From positions 2,728,001-2,792,000 of the forward strand of contig LSAX01000006.1 in assembly GCA_001557505.1 (NCBI GenBank): a DNA stretch of 64,000 bases. The letters run 5' to 3'. Below the pieces are notes generated by a model. The model had not been told where the DNA came from, did no database searches, and was given only the letters and a program-made list of their open reading frames with translations. The position numbers were made by a program, and so were the translations under genes. Below, one piece after another: positions 22,849 through 33,026 of this stretch; position 1 is the first letter of the stretch; each line of letters begins with the position of its first letter. Source of the DNA: Reticulascus tulasneorum. Its lineage: Eukaryota; Ascomycota; Sordariomycetes; Glomerellales; Reticulascaceae.

Positions 22849-23265
22849 TTAACCATCATGATAATGGCGCCAATACGACAGCCTTACGTGGCACTTGTTT
22901 GAGATCCGTTGACAGCTTTGGAAAAGACTTCTACATGATATTGCAATAAACCCAGAACAAGCGATGCGACCACCGTGCTCTGAGCCGCAAACTGCTGCAG
23001 TGTAATGCCGTTGTTATTGATGAATAGGCATCGATTGCCAGTCTCAGAACAGCTTAAAGCACTGCAGTCGCTTACCATGCCCGGGATCCGTCAGTTTGAA
23101 CGTTGAAATGTCGATACTCAGAGCAGTGGTGTTGGTTCCAAAGTGTGCGATGTAGCGGTTTTCTTGCGCGGATGGATGGCCCGAGAATCTCTTGCATGGC
23201 ATGACCTCTGGCGAGGCTGGGCAGCCTAATGTAAGAGGCATGATGGCTAACAATAAACTTGACAT
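22849..23265 (-). CDS. Possible small secreted Cys-containing protein (weak model)
   Basis: A start at 23265 gives a hydrophobic leader (SSLLLAIMPLTLG). An inferred intron 23075..22992 (GTAAGC donor, GCAGCAG acceptor) joins to a second exon ending at 22849, for about 110 residues with several Cys in the second half. The alternative without splicing is a 64-residue frame at 22884..23078. No homology is recognised and the donor lies inside another open frame, so this is only a candidate small secreted protein. Confidence 0.25.
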
Positions 23266-23929
23266 GACTTGTGTTGCCTGGTGAGGCCATGGTGGTTTTG
23301 GCTATCGTTCTTGTGGCCCTGGGCTAGCATATATTGTCAGTATTGGTGCAGCAGATTTGGCGTGGAGATGACGAACAGACCATGTCCTATTATTTTTAGA
23401 GTATTAATAAAATATTTGGATGTTGAATGCTGATTTTTTTAAAGTGCGGGTGGCAGGCAGAGTTTGACGATCACGACTTCTTATTACAGGGCTAGCATGG
23501 AGACAGGACGCAGATGAAGAGGTTCGGAGCACTAGATATCAAGAAGGTATGTTGCGAGTATATGGCTACGGCTGAGATTGCACGAGAGAATGGCTTGACA
23601 GGCAATGCATACATCGCTGAAATCTCTCTCATGTGGGGGTCAAGTCGGAAATTCAGACACACATCGATCGAATGGCGTCCAGAAGCTGAAAAACACTTCC
23701 TCATGCAGTCTAGACTAAAATACGAAAACGGGTCGATTAAGCGACTTCATAACAACTTCCTGCGGCTGGTTGTCCTGCTTCTCACGTGCTCGGCATGCCT
23801 CATACAGATGGCCAGCCTCGTTTTGAGCGAGCTAACTAGCTCGTGGCGTTGGTTCCATGCTTCAGACCAAATTCATGTTCGCAGTTGAAAGAGACTACCT
23901 CGTGTGAGGTTTCAAGTGTTGATTCGGCT

Positions 23930-25904
23930 ATGGAGGACTTTCAGCATGTAGAACGGCGATCCGATGGTCGACTTCAATGGGTTCATCATCGCCACCGATC
24001 ACGCCCATCCATTGCCAGCGGCGAGACCAGTGCTACGGACTTTCGTTCACTAAGTCCGCGGGTTATTGACGCACACGACGATGATCTGTCTTTTTCTGAT
24101 GTCGACCATTTGATGGAAATTTATGTCGCAACAGGAGAGGGTAGGGGCGCATTTATTGCAGCTCGAACAGCCGAAAGGAGGAGGCATGGACGGGATGGTT
24201 ATGAAGCATATGATCCAAGTCCTCCAGCCTCATTGGGTCCTCCACCCCCAGAGCCTCCACCGCCTGGGCCACCACCACCCAGGACTCCACATTCGGGGCC
24301 TCCTCCGGCCGGACCACCTTCAACAGATCCCCGTCCTAACCTCCCACCCTCAAGTAGTGGCAGTTCATCTGAAGGCAACGATGTACACATACGAAAGGCC
24401 CCATACAGACCCCAAGGAGGGCCTAGCGTGGTACGCCCAGCTCGACTGGACCCTTCTGTTGTTTACCGGTCTGGGCCGTCTGTCCGCCATGTCTATGAGG
24501 ATAGGACAGTAGAATATAACTCCAGAGTTCACCCGAGTGAGGCCAGACAGCGAAGCATTGTGGAAGATCCAGTAGTCAGACACGTCAATGACTTGCCACC
24601 AGCTGGGGCTCCGGTTCCACTCCGAAGACAAGACCATCAGGTCAATGTAGAGGAGGTTTCAGAAGAAGAAGCTGTGGAGCCAATGTATAACCCTCTCCCG
24701 GACACAGAGAATGATTATCAAGTACAAACTCAGGCGCCGCGGATAGTCCGAAATCGTGTACCGGAGAGAGGAGCAAACCATATGAGGATACGCGGGGGAG
24801 GAAACGATGGATTAGAGTCCGATGATAAAGGTCATAACTTGGCGCACCAATACTTCGGTGGTCTTCGAGGTGGGACTGGCCAGCAACTTCAAGCTCCCAC
24901 AAGATATGGACCTATTGGTGCGGCTGTTCATTTACCTCTGGAAGAGCACCCTTCGCCAAGAAATATTACGTGAGAACCTTAAGCCATGCATTTTGTACAA
25001 GGATTACAGCTCACTGGTATCGAGCAGTCTTTATTTTTACTGCACATGCCGGGGTAAGATTATATCAAGTCGGAGACGGGAGCGATACACCACTTTCCAA
25101 GATCTTGCCCCGCGTCGCGAGGTTGGAAATAAAGATCTCCAATCCGACGTCTGGCTAGTAAAGAGACTACGTCTTCATTACACCCTTATCAACCGACAGC
25201 AGCAGACTGCTCTTTGGGATTTGGTATCAATGAAGACTCTAGGATTTGCAAGCTTCATTCGAGTACGTCTTATATTCAAACCCTAGCATGCGTCTAGTGC
25301 CTGGAGCTGAATGGTATCTCATTTTTCATCTCTAGTTCGAACGAACGGTTGAACGAGTGGATGATCGAAGAGGGTACATAGTTTCTGCGAAACTTCCTGC
25401 AATATCAGCTGAGGGAGAGGCAGAATCACGATTCAAGTATCTGCTCAGGTACCCGTTAGAGGCGTCTAAGATAATGCTTTCTAATTTAGATCGCCTAGCG
25501 GGTGCGACGGAGCCTGAAAGGCATGGCTTTTATGTCATTGAAATCAAGGAAACACTTGATACGTTGTACGTTTTTTGGAGCCTGTCAAGCCCTGGGATAA
25601 AGACTTCTTTTGGTCCTGGCTGACACTAAACATCAGCAAAGTATACGTGCTCCTGAGCATACTTATCACTATAAGTACAGCAAGTGGCTTGGTCTATGCT
25701 CTAATAAGAGAGGACGTTTCGACCGGTATCGCTCTAGCGACATATGTCCTCACCTGCCTCAGCCTCCTCTTGGCCCTCCTTGCAGCAGGACAATGGGTCG
25801 GCTTGTCGAAACCGGATTCGTTCTCATTCGCATATAGTGTGGAAGAGGGTCGCATTGTTGGTGCTACCTATGTAGATGCGATTATAGGATCACGATATAG
25901 GTAG
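23930..25904 (+). CDS. Proline-rich protein with two C-terminal membrane helices; apparent frameshift near the end
   Basis: Exons 23930..24969, 25028..25262 and 25336..25904. The N-terminal ~350 residues are disordered, with a Pro-rich block (PPPPEPPPPGPPPPR at about 24240) and many Arg/Glu. Next is a conserved-looking region (RYTTFQDLAPR, FERTVERVDDRRGY, RLAGATEPERHGF). The frame then stops at 25623. The expected continuation, KPWDKDFFWSW plus two membrane helices ending at 25904, lies in another frame. The break falls at a T6 run (25571-25576) where one extra T would restore frame. So the gene is either a recent frameshift allele, a truncated protein of about 520 residues, or carries a sequence error. 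The intron acceptor at 25027 has an in-frame alternative at 25009. Function unknown. Confidence 0.55.
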
Positions 25905-26072
25905 TGGCTGATGGAGACTGGGGCTTCCAGGAATAGATATATCTGCCATGCACCCAATCGTGGAAGAGGTTTGAAGGTTTGATCTCTTTTAGGTCAGTAT
26001 TGAGCTAGGTTCGTCAAGCATAGTTCGAGGCAGTAATCCCAGAACAGAGCCAAGCTCACGTGCCAACATCAT

Positions 26073-27347
26073 CTATCCTAGCCAGTCAAGCCATTCACTC
26101 TTCGTAGTTCCCTGTCCGGTATATTCCCATATATAAAAGCGCGCCACCAGAACAAACTTCAAAGCACTGAAAATATCGAATGGCATAGATGTTTTGTCAC
26201 CGTCCTTGAACAAGAGTTGCAGCTGTGCTTTGCATCCCTTGAGGTACCTGTCTTTCTTCTCCAGATCAAACCTCCCCACCATAACAGCGGGTAGGTAGAT
26301 TACCATGAAAATAGCGGCTCCTGTAATCGACATGCAAAGCAGCCATAGAACCGACGTCAAGTAGAGGACCTCCCACTTCCCATTTGCGCTGTGCGTATGC
26401 TGAAAGTCGAAGATGAGAAATAGAGGAACCGAGATTGGCCATAAGACAACGTTCATTGCAGCAGCCAGGCCAAAAATGATGGAAACTGCTACCTGGAAGA
26501 TTAGAAGTCTGTCCCTTTGCTCGTCTTGCGCTTGCCACCTTGGAATGGCTCTGTGATTCCAGGCTCCCTCTGCAGCATCGAGGACGGTAACCAATTTGGC
26601 GCAATCCAACGCTTCCTGCTCACGTTGCTTTCGAGATCTGTGGGGACCGATATGCAGGCAAGCGAGGGACAGTATTTCGATGGTGAAAAATGAGAGAGCG
26701 TATGATGCCGCGAGGAGGTTTGTTCTTATAGAACCTGTCGCGGCGAAGGCCTTTACAATAGCCAAGATTACAAGCGTATCTCCTAGTAATCTTTCGTGTC
26801 CGAAGCTTTGGATTCGCTCCATGCACACCTTCACACAGTCGTAGCAATGTGATGCTACAAGTGCGCTATTCTCCGAGATTGGGTTGCAGTCTTCTCGCCG
26901 CCACCAGAGGTCACCTTCGGCTTTGAAATATCGCAGAACCAAAGCCGCGGTGACAGATTTCCTCAAGCCTTGGCGATAGAGAAACAGTCCTTTTGCTACA
27001 AGGAAAAGCAGCATCATTGCGTCTACAATGCCTAGTTCTGGCGCCACTCGGTAGAAGCGTGCTCGCTTTGGGACGATGACAGAGCCAGGCATGTGAACAG
27101 CGCATCCCGTAGCCAGCACAATCATGATAGCCAGGGCTCCTCCTCGAGATACCTCTTCGGCTCGACATCTCTTTTGGACGAGTGGCTCCTCATCTTCGAC
27201 GTCTCCTGGTGCGGCGATGAGTGTATCCGTTGAGTCTTCTTGTTCGGCGATTCTGTGCACATCATCTGATTGTTGTCGTGACAGAATGTGTGAGCCCAGC
27301 GCACTGGCAAATAGAAGAGAGAGCTGCAGTGTGGCTATTGGTCTCAT
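26073..27347 (-). CDS. Polytopic membrane protein A of a divergent paralogue pair (GDLWWR/WLDWLG type)
   Basis: A single exon of 424 residues. It starts with a signal-peptide-like segment (IATLQLSLLFASALG), then a polar stretch and about six to eight hydrophobic segments. Shares with the gene at 27880-29259 an ordered set of blocks: FYR.xPE, a KxLxxxxGxxxSVTA run, GDLWWR, and an identical C-terminal WLDWLG. No named domain is recognised. Head-to-head with its paralogue across 532 bp. Probably a membrane protein of the secretory pathway or plasma membrane; role unknown. Confidence 0.75.
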   Translation of the reverse strand: MRPIATLQLSLLFASALGSHILSRQQSDDVHRIAEQEDSTDTLIAAPGDVEDEEPLVQKRCRAEEVSRGGALAIMIVLATGCAVHMPGSVIVPKRARFYRVAPELGIVDAMMLLFLVAKGLFLYRQGLRKSVTAALVLRYFKAEGDLWWRREDCNPISENSALVASHCYDCVKVCMERIQSFGHERLLGDTLVILAIVKAFAATGSIRTNLLAASYALSFFTIEILSLACLHIGPHRSRKQREQEALDCAKLVTVLDAAEGAWNHRAIPRWQAQDEQRDRLLIFQVAVSIIFGLAAAMNVVLWPISVPLFLIFDFQHTHSANGKWEVLYLTSVLWLLCMSITGAAIFMVIYLPAVMVGRFDLEKKDRYLKGCKAQLQLLFKDGDKTSMPFDIFSALKFVLVARFYIWEYTGQGTTKSEWLDWLG

Positions 27348-27879
27348 TTCCGTGAAGAATTCCAGAAATGAGGATATTCGATGTATTGTTGATTATCGTC
27401 TACCGACAAAGAATCTCGTTGGTTGGCCATGAAACAGCATATATCCAGATGCCCCAATTGCCAACAAAAGTCGCAATGAAGTCAAACAAATTCATCTGGT
27501 AGCAGGCTGGCTATCAAGTCTGCGTTCTACACAGGATGGGTGCAATATGCCTTGTGGTGGAGTAAATCAGCCCAGATGCCCGGGGGGCTGTGCTGATAAA
27601 TTGCACTAGTAACATTACAGACCGCGACGCCCGGATAGTGAGCAGCTGATGGAGCGACCATTTTCCATTTCATGGTACACAGCCCACCACGAACAAGACT
27701 CAGGCCCTCAGGACGTTCTGTTTGCTCGATTGCGACTTGAATCAAGGTACCCATATCCCACGAGCCTTGCATCGAAAACTTTTCCTGCAATGATTAGTGT
27801 CATGGTCCAAAAGAAATGACCACGGTTTCGACCTTATCCCGCCTGCCACACAATATTCCGAGGAACAGAGACCGACACA
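27348..27879. promoter_or_regulatory. Shared divergent promoter of the paralogue pair
   Basis: The 532 bp between the two start codons. No convincing gene within. The layout implies coordinated expression of the two paralogues; no specific binding site is claimed. Confidence 0.5.
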
Positions 27880-29259
27880 ATGGTGGACTTTACGTTCACA
27901 CTCAGTGCTTGGATTATCAACATATACTACTCCAGTTCTGCCAATGAGTCGAGCTGGAAAGTTCGCAAGACAATCGAGATCGACGAATGCGGACCGGCGA
28001 ATCTGATATCTTCCGGATATGCCCTGTGGCTTGTACTAATACCAGCAGTGGCATGTGTGGTCCAGCTTCCAGACTCTGTATTCTTCTATGGTCGCTCAAA
28101 CTTCTATCGTTTCTCGCCCGAAATGAGTCTCGCAGACTCCTTCGCAACACTGAGCCTGGTAGTCAAGGCTTTGTGGAAAGGGTATGGCTGGAAAGAGTCG
28201 GTGACCGCAGTGTTTTTGGTTCGGGAGGGAATCGGCCAGGGCGATCTCTGGTGGAGAGATGTGCCTTCGTCACACGGAGGACCACAAGCACCACCAGAGA
28301 CGGTTGATGATGCTGCGAATAACGAATCCGCAGATCCTGACTGCCAAGCCGATGGCGGCGAAGAAAGCTACGAGGACTATAGGCTCAAAGCACGCCTGAG
28401 ACCATACAGCAATCCACTCTCAACCGAAAGGATGATAGGTAGCGCCTTGTTCGTTGTTACGACCATCAAAACTGTGGCGATACTCTGCGCCATGGGTCAG
28501 AAATCCGCGATTCAAATTCCTGCCCTTTTAGCGCTTGTGTACTCTGTCAGCTTCCTGGTTCTGGAAGTGCTAATCTGGAGCCTTGTGCTCGCAACGCCAG
28601 GTTACACGATCGAAGACATCCCGCTGAGCAACTTGACAGAGTTACTCCGCTTCGTTGACCCAGGTGACAACCCATTTATGGTATTTAAGACGGAACCGAT
28701 CACTTCGGAAACTCTCCCACCAGAGTTAGAGCTGGCCGACGCTCCGATCAGCGATGGGACACCCGCATCGAGACAGGACACCACGATCAACACTCTTCCT
28801 TGGAATAGAGCCGTGGCATTCTGTGCTGTTCTCCTCGTTACTCTTGGAACCACACTCTGGATATTCATACTCGTCAACATCTGGACTATAAACAGGGGGG
28901 TTTTCGGTGCTGCGATGTTCGCCATTGGAAGCATCGGAATACGCTTGATAACAAAGAGCTTACACGTGCTATGGAGGGGTTCTTTTATACCGCGAATACT
29001 GCGGTTCTCCGGGTCAGGGCTCGGTACGACGTTTCGGTCGATTCACATCTGGTGGACTCACCTACAACAACGAAGCCCCAACAATCCAGCATATTTTCTT
29101 GTAAGTTGGAGTCTAAACCGAATCACGACGGTCAATATCTTCTCTCTCATCTGGGCTGTAGTTATTTGTACGTATTTTATCTTCGTTTTCCCTCGTCATA
29201 TTCTGGAAGGCGGCGATTCATCATCAGGAAAGCCTACATGGTTGGATTGGCTAGGGTGA
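27880..29259 (+). CDS. Polytopic membrane protein B of the divergent paralogue pair
   Basis: A single exon of 459 residues, with no signal peptide but several hydrophobic segments (around residues 45-65, 170-240, 305-350 and 425-445). NFYRFSPE, WKESVTA, GDLWWR and the C-terminal WLDWLG align in order with the minus-strand neighbour, so the two arose by an old inverted duplication. Between them the loops differ: this copy has an acidic insertion at about residues 130-165 and a Pro/Glu/Thr-rich loop near 270-300. No function known to me. Confidence 0.75.
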   Translation: MVDFTFTLSAWIINIYYSSSANESSWKVRKTIEIDECGPANLISSGYALWLVLIPAVACVVQLPDSVFFYGRSNFYRFSPEMSLADSFATLSLVVKALWKGYGWKESVTAVFLVREGIGQGDLWWRDVPSSHGGPQAPPETVDDAANNESADPDCQADGGEESYEDYRLKARLRPYSNPLSTERMIGSALFVVTTIKTVAILCAMGQKSAIQIPALLALVYSVSFLVLEVLIWSLVLATPGYTIEDIPLSNLTELLRFVDPGDNPFMVFKTEPITSETLPPELELADAPISDGTPASRQDTTINTLPWNRAVAFCAVLLVTLGTTLWIFILVNIWTINRGVFGAAMFAIGSIGIRLITKSLHVLWRGSFIPRILRFSGSGLGTTFRSIHIWWTHLQQRSPNNPAYFLVSWSLNRITTVNIFSLIWAVVICTYFIFVFPRHILEGGDSSSGKPTWLDWLG

Positions 29260-29699
29260 GATATTTGGAAGAATTTCCTTCTACTGATTAGATATGGTGA
29301 TATTGCGTAGAGAGTGAAATATTTCATGCTCAGGGAATGATAGACTTGACATTTCACGATTCGCGTGATCTCTGCAGAGTACACACTGGCTAGTCTAACT
29401 TTCTTGAAGCGGCCTGTGATATCTCGCCGATTGCGGGGCCATCCTGTTCTCAGATGATACCAAAACCAATGGCACGCAACCACGCTCAGTTTGTTGAATG
29501 TTAACAAGCACAAGCGGCGCTCCGTATCGGTCGTGGCGTCCTTTCATCTGCGCATGGCTTTTGGTTAGGCCCACCCATTAAAGCATCTTGGCACTAAAGC
29601 CCATTTCGATGTGGGAACACACACAGCAATCAAGTATTACCCGAATCTTTGCTTAAAGTGCCAGAGCCGCACACCACGACAAGCATCAGTCAATTCGAA
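29260..29699. other. Intergenic, no gene seen
   Basis: Between two plus-strand genes; presumed terminator plus promoter. A minus-strand frame 29196..29513 overlaps a gene end and has no domain. Confidence 0.35.
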
Positions 29700-31127
29700 A
29701 TGGATAGACGGGCTCGAATCCCAGTGACTGCCCCAGTCGCAAATCCAACCCAAAGCGACTGGCAAGCTCCACCCGACGAAATCGCGGATCTGCAATCCTC
29801 AGTCTTGCCAGGAACCACGGATGTGATCATAATCGGTAGTGGCATCACAGGCACATCCATCGCATGGCATCTTCTGAACGGGCCGAATCCGCCTCAAGTT
29901 CAAATACTCGAAGCTCGGCAAGCATGTTCCGGCGCAACGGGACGAAACGGCGGACACACCAAGGCCGCTTCGTATCGATCGTTTCTTGATCATGTCGAGG
30001 AGCTTGGGACGGAGAAAGCTTGCCAGATTTCAAAGATGGAGTTGGCAAATATTCGCGCACTGCATGCCTTTGCCAAGGAGAAGGGTATTGAGTGCGACAG
30101 TCGACCTTGTCAGACGGTGGATGTAATCTATGACTCAGCACAGTGGAGACAATCTCATGACGCGGTCGATGCGATGCAAAAGGCAATGCCAGGCGACGAT
30201 GCTTCAAAGTATAGGTTTCACACGCCGGAGACCCTACGTAATAGGTTCTATGTTGGAGAGGGTGGCGTGTGCGGAGGTGTGGAGTATGAGGCAGGCAGCA
30301 TTTCTGCGTATCGCTTCACCATCGGCATCCTGAAGCTGCTATTGCAAACACAGTTTCTGAATTTACAGACCAACACGCCGGCCCTGGATATTTCGAAGGT
30401 CGTTGATGGAGTCGATGGATACAAATGGTCAGTGGAAACGACTAGGGGCAAGATCTTGGCGAGAAAGGTCATCCTCGCGACCAATGGATACACAGCATTC
30501 CTGCGGAAGGAATTTCAGGGAGTGATTGTACCGTTGAGAGGCCAGATCACTGCTCAACGGCCTGGAAAGAGCATGCCAGCGTACGGATTGCCTACTACGT
30601 ACAGCTTCATATACGAGAAGGGATACGAGTACATGATTTCCAAGCCACAAGGCACAAGATTCGCAGGTGATATCATCATTGGAGGCGGCCTTGCCCATGC
30701 CCCAAACGAAGGCCTAGAACAGTACGGCACAACCGACGACTCTCGGTCCGATCGTACCATCAGTGCCTACCTCCAGGGGACTACCCCCCGCTACTTTGGC
30801 CAAAACTGGGGCGAGGACGACGAGAAGGGCCGTGTGAGAAAGGAATGGACAGGGATCATGGGGTACAGTCCCGATGGCTTTCCTTTCGTGGGCGAGATGC
30901 CTGGCGAGGAAGGACTGTGGGTTTGCGCAAGCTTTCAGGGGCACGGGATGGTGTTTTCTTGGATGTGTGCGAAGGCCATGGTTGAGATGTTAGTAGGACG
31001 GGATGGGGAGACCTTGAAGAGTTGGTTTCCGGATGCCTTTCGAGTTAAGGCCGAAAGATTCGAGAGAAAGTTTGAAGGCAGGCTACATACATCCGTTCGG
31101 CCATCCCCCAGAATCATGAAGTTGTGA
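29700..31127 (+). CDS. FAD-dependent amine/amino-acid oxidase-like protein (DAO family)
   Basis: 475 residues in a single exon. The ATG at 29700 is the first true start; the open frame upstream begins at TTG. The Rossmann dinucleotide motif GSGITG is at residues 46-51 in VIIIGSGITGTSIAWHLL. After it come ARQACSGATGRNGGHTKAAS (FAD pyrophosphate loop, typical of the fungal DAO group), an IVPLRGQI block, and a C-terminal GYSPDGFPFVGEMPG...FQGHGM that closes the FAD site. Domain family PF01266. It probably oxidises an amine, N-methyl amino acid or similar substrate with release of H2O2. No signal peptide, so cytosolic or peroxisomal; the C-terminus KL is not a full PTS1. Convergent with the carotenoid oxygenase. 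Confidence 0.88.
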   Translation: MDRRARIPVTAPVANPTQSDWQAPPDEIADLQSSVLPGTTDVIIIGSGITGTSIAWHLLNGPNPPQVQILEARQACSGATGRNGGHTKAASYRSFLDHVEELGTEKACQISKMELANIRALHAFAKEKGIECDSRPCQTVDVIYDSAQWRQSHDAVDAMQKAMPGDDASKYRFHTPETLRNRFYVGEGGVCGGVEYEAGSISAYRFTIGILKLLLQTQFLNLQTNTPALDISKVVDGVDGYKWSVETTRGKILARKVILATNGYTAFLRKEFQGVIVPLRGQITAQRPGKSMPAYGLPTTYSFIYEKGYEYMISKPQGTRFAGDIIIGGGLAHAPNEGLEQYGTTDDSRSDRTISAYLQGTTPRYFGQNWGEDDEKGRVRKEWTGIMGYSPDGFPFVGEMPGEEGLWVCASFQGHGMVFSWMCAKAMVEMLVGRDGETLKSWFPDAFRVKAERFERKFEGRLHTSVRPSPRIMKL

Positions 31128-31367
31128 GGCGCGTCAGTGCCGTAGACTGGGATCGTGGAATATACCAAGCAATAGTTACGAAACATCAATTTATTACAAG
31201 CGTGATGATAGCAAGAAATTCTCAAGTGCATCACATATTGAAGAGTTGTTTTTTCTTTCCAGCTGAGCCATTATGAGGCCCCAAGAGTAACTCTTGTCGA
31301 CCTGCGCATACACAAGGATCAACTATCCATCCATCTGCCAATTCATCCGCAACATCACCTACAAGTC

Positions 31368-33026
31368 TCACAGGCCTGCGCCCCATGCTCCATGAAAGCC
31401 ATACGACATAACGACGGGCAATCTCGCGCGTCCGAGCTCGGTCATTGTCGTAGCATTGATCACAACCAGCGAGCTCATTTCCACAGCCGAGTCCATCGAT
31501 ACAGTCAAGAGCACCCCATCATCTTCAGCCGTAGCCCCTGGAGATGGCACAAAGATGGGTTCACATGGAACTTGGTTGCTACTTGGCGACCAGACCTTCA
31601 CTTCCTGCGTGTGCGTATCGATCTTGATTATGGAGTCGAGGAAGTATCCCTTCTTCTCCACATGGACCCCGTATGCGTACTGGTATGGTTTGCCGCGGTA
31701 TTGTTCGTTTATTTGGGGAAGCTCGAGGTTTGCTGATTCAAAGGGCAACCGAAACACTCTCTCGGCGTGGTGTGTAATCAGCGTGCCGTTGCAGGAACGC
31801 GCTGCAGCGCCGTGAAAGGGCAGTCGATAGCGTGTGAAGGAACCATCAAGGTCAATCATGTCTTCTGTACCGAATTTGCCACGCAGGTTCTTCATCCGCA
31901 TTCCCTCGAGGACAGTAATATCGTCCATGACTGGAAGGTCAATATTGATGGCTCCCGACTTGTCCTCGAACGAGTTGACTTCGTGAAAGGCAAAGAACGC
32001 CTCGTCGGCAACATATTTGGAAACAACGCCGCCATTGACTCGATCAATGACGTAGAAGAGCGTCTTCCGCTCAGGATCCCACGGTCCGATACTACCCATG
32101 ACGGTGTATGTCAGTCTAACGTAGTCCGCCTGCCATACCACCAACACTAGGTAGTTCTCAGTAGAGAATAAGGAATGAAGGTATGCCAAAGGCGCATCGG
32201 TGATTGTGGCAAGGACCTTGATTTCCGCAGTCTCAGCCATAACGCCGAAGACCTGGTAGGTTGGAGTCTCTGCAGACAGGTCCTGCACAAAGTTGTATAA
32301 GGATCCATCACGGGCACGAGCTGGGTGCGCTGCCATGCGTGTAGGTCGACCGTCGTGGGGTAACAACTTTTTATCATCTGTGGCTTGATACGTGAACAAC
32401 TCGATAGGCTCCAGGGTGACTGGGTCGATTTGATGTAAGACATCACTTTCTGTTGACGCGACCAGCGTGTTCAGCGAACCACCGACGCTAGTCGTATTTC
32501 GAGCCAGGCCTGGGTAGTTTGGATGGTAAGCGACGTTTATGTTTGTTGATGATACGTCGCCAACCGTGTGATTCCCATCTCTGTAGACTGTTTGGAAAGG
32601 ACCAAGAAGCAGCTTGCACGGATCATCGCCGAAAGATCCCTCGGGGTAAAGTCCCGTCTCACGCACGTAGTCCATCAGCTCGTCCGAACTGTTGCGGCTT
32701 CGATACGATACGGAACCATTCGCTATCTCGAAGCGATGGGTGCGACTGAATTGGTCAAACCAATGCTCTGTGGAGTAGTTACCCAAGTCCCAAGTCGCTC
32801 CTGCTCCGCGGTAGAGTGAGCCAGTCAGCCATAGTGGAATGGTTCCCTCGGTTTCGAGCTCCGTAGGTTGCCGGACTTCGGGCGTGGCGTAGAAGCCCCA
32901 AGTCAGGGGGTTTGATCCAGGAGGAGGTCCTGCATCCAAAGAGTGCGAACCATCTTGCGCAATTGCAAGCTGAAGGCCAGCCAAGCACACCGTGAGGAAC
33001 CTCGAAGAGGACATGGACAAAAGCAT
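31368..33026 (-). CDS. Carotenoid cleavage oxygenase with signal peptide
   Basis: Non-heme-iron dioxygenase that cleaves carotenoid or related (stilbene, apocarotenoid) double bonds. A single exon, 552 residues from the ATG at 33026; an in-frame start at 33149 would add 41 residues and bury the signal. The leader SSSRFLTVCLAGLQLAIAQ is a good secretion signal. The four iron-binding His are visible in AAHPARA, AYLHSLFSTENY, AFHEVN and the C-terminal SYGFHGAW; GSLYRGAGATWD near the N-terminus is the usual first strand. Many N-glycosylation sequons support passage through the ER. Most fungal carotenoid oxygenases are intracellular, so secretion is notable. Related secreted enzymes act on lignin-derived stilbenes; the substrate here is not known. 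Confidence 0.85.
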   Translation of the reverse strand: MLLSMSSSRFLTVCLAGLQLAIAQDGSHSLDAGPPPGSNPLTWGFYATPEVRQPTELETEGTIPLWLTGSLYRGAGATWDLGNYSTEHWFDQFSRTHRFEIANGSVSYRSRNSSDELMDYVRETGLYPEGSFGDDPCKLLLGPFQTVYRDGNHTVGDVSSTNINVAYHPNYPGLARNTTSVGGSLNTLVASTESDVLHQIDPVTLEPIELFTYQATDDKKLLPHDGRPTRMAAHPARARDGSLYNFVQDLSAETPTYQVFGVMAETAEIKVLATITDAPLAYLHSLFSTENYLVLVVWQADYVRLTYTVMGSIGPWDPERKTLFYVIDRVNGGVVSKYVADEAFFAFHEVNSFEDKSGAINIDLPVMDDITVLEGMRMKNLRGKFGTEDMIDLDGSFTRYRLPFHGAAARSCNGTLITHHAERVFRLPFESANLELPQINEQYRGKPYQYAYGVHVEKKGYFLDSIIKIDTHTQEVKVWSPSSNQVPCEPIFVPSPGATAEDDGVLLTVSMDSAVEMSSLVVINATTMTELGRARLPVVMSYGFHGAWGAGL

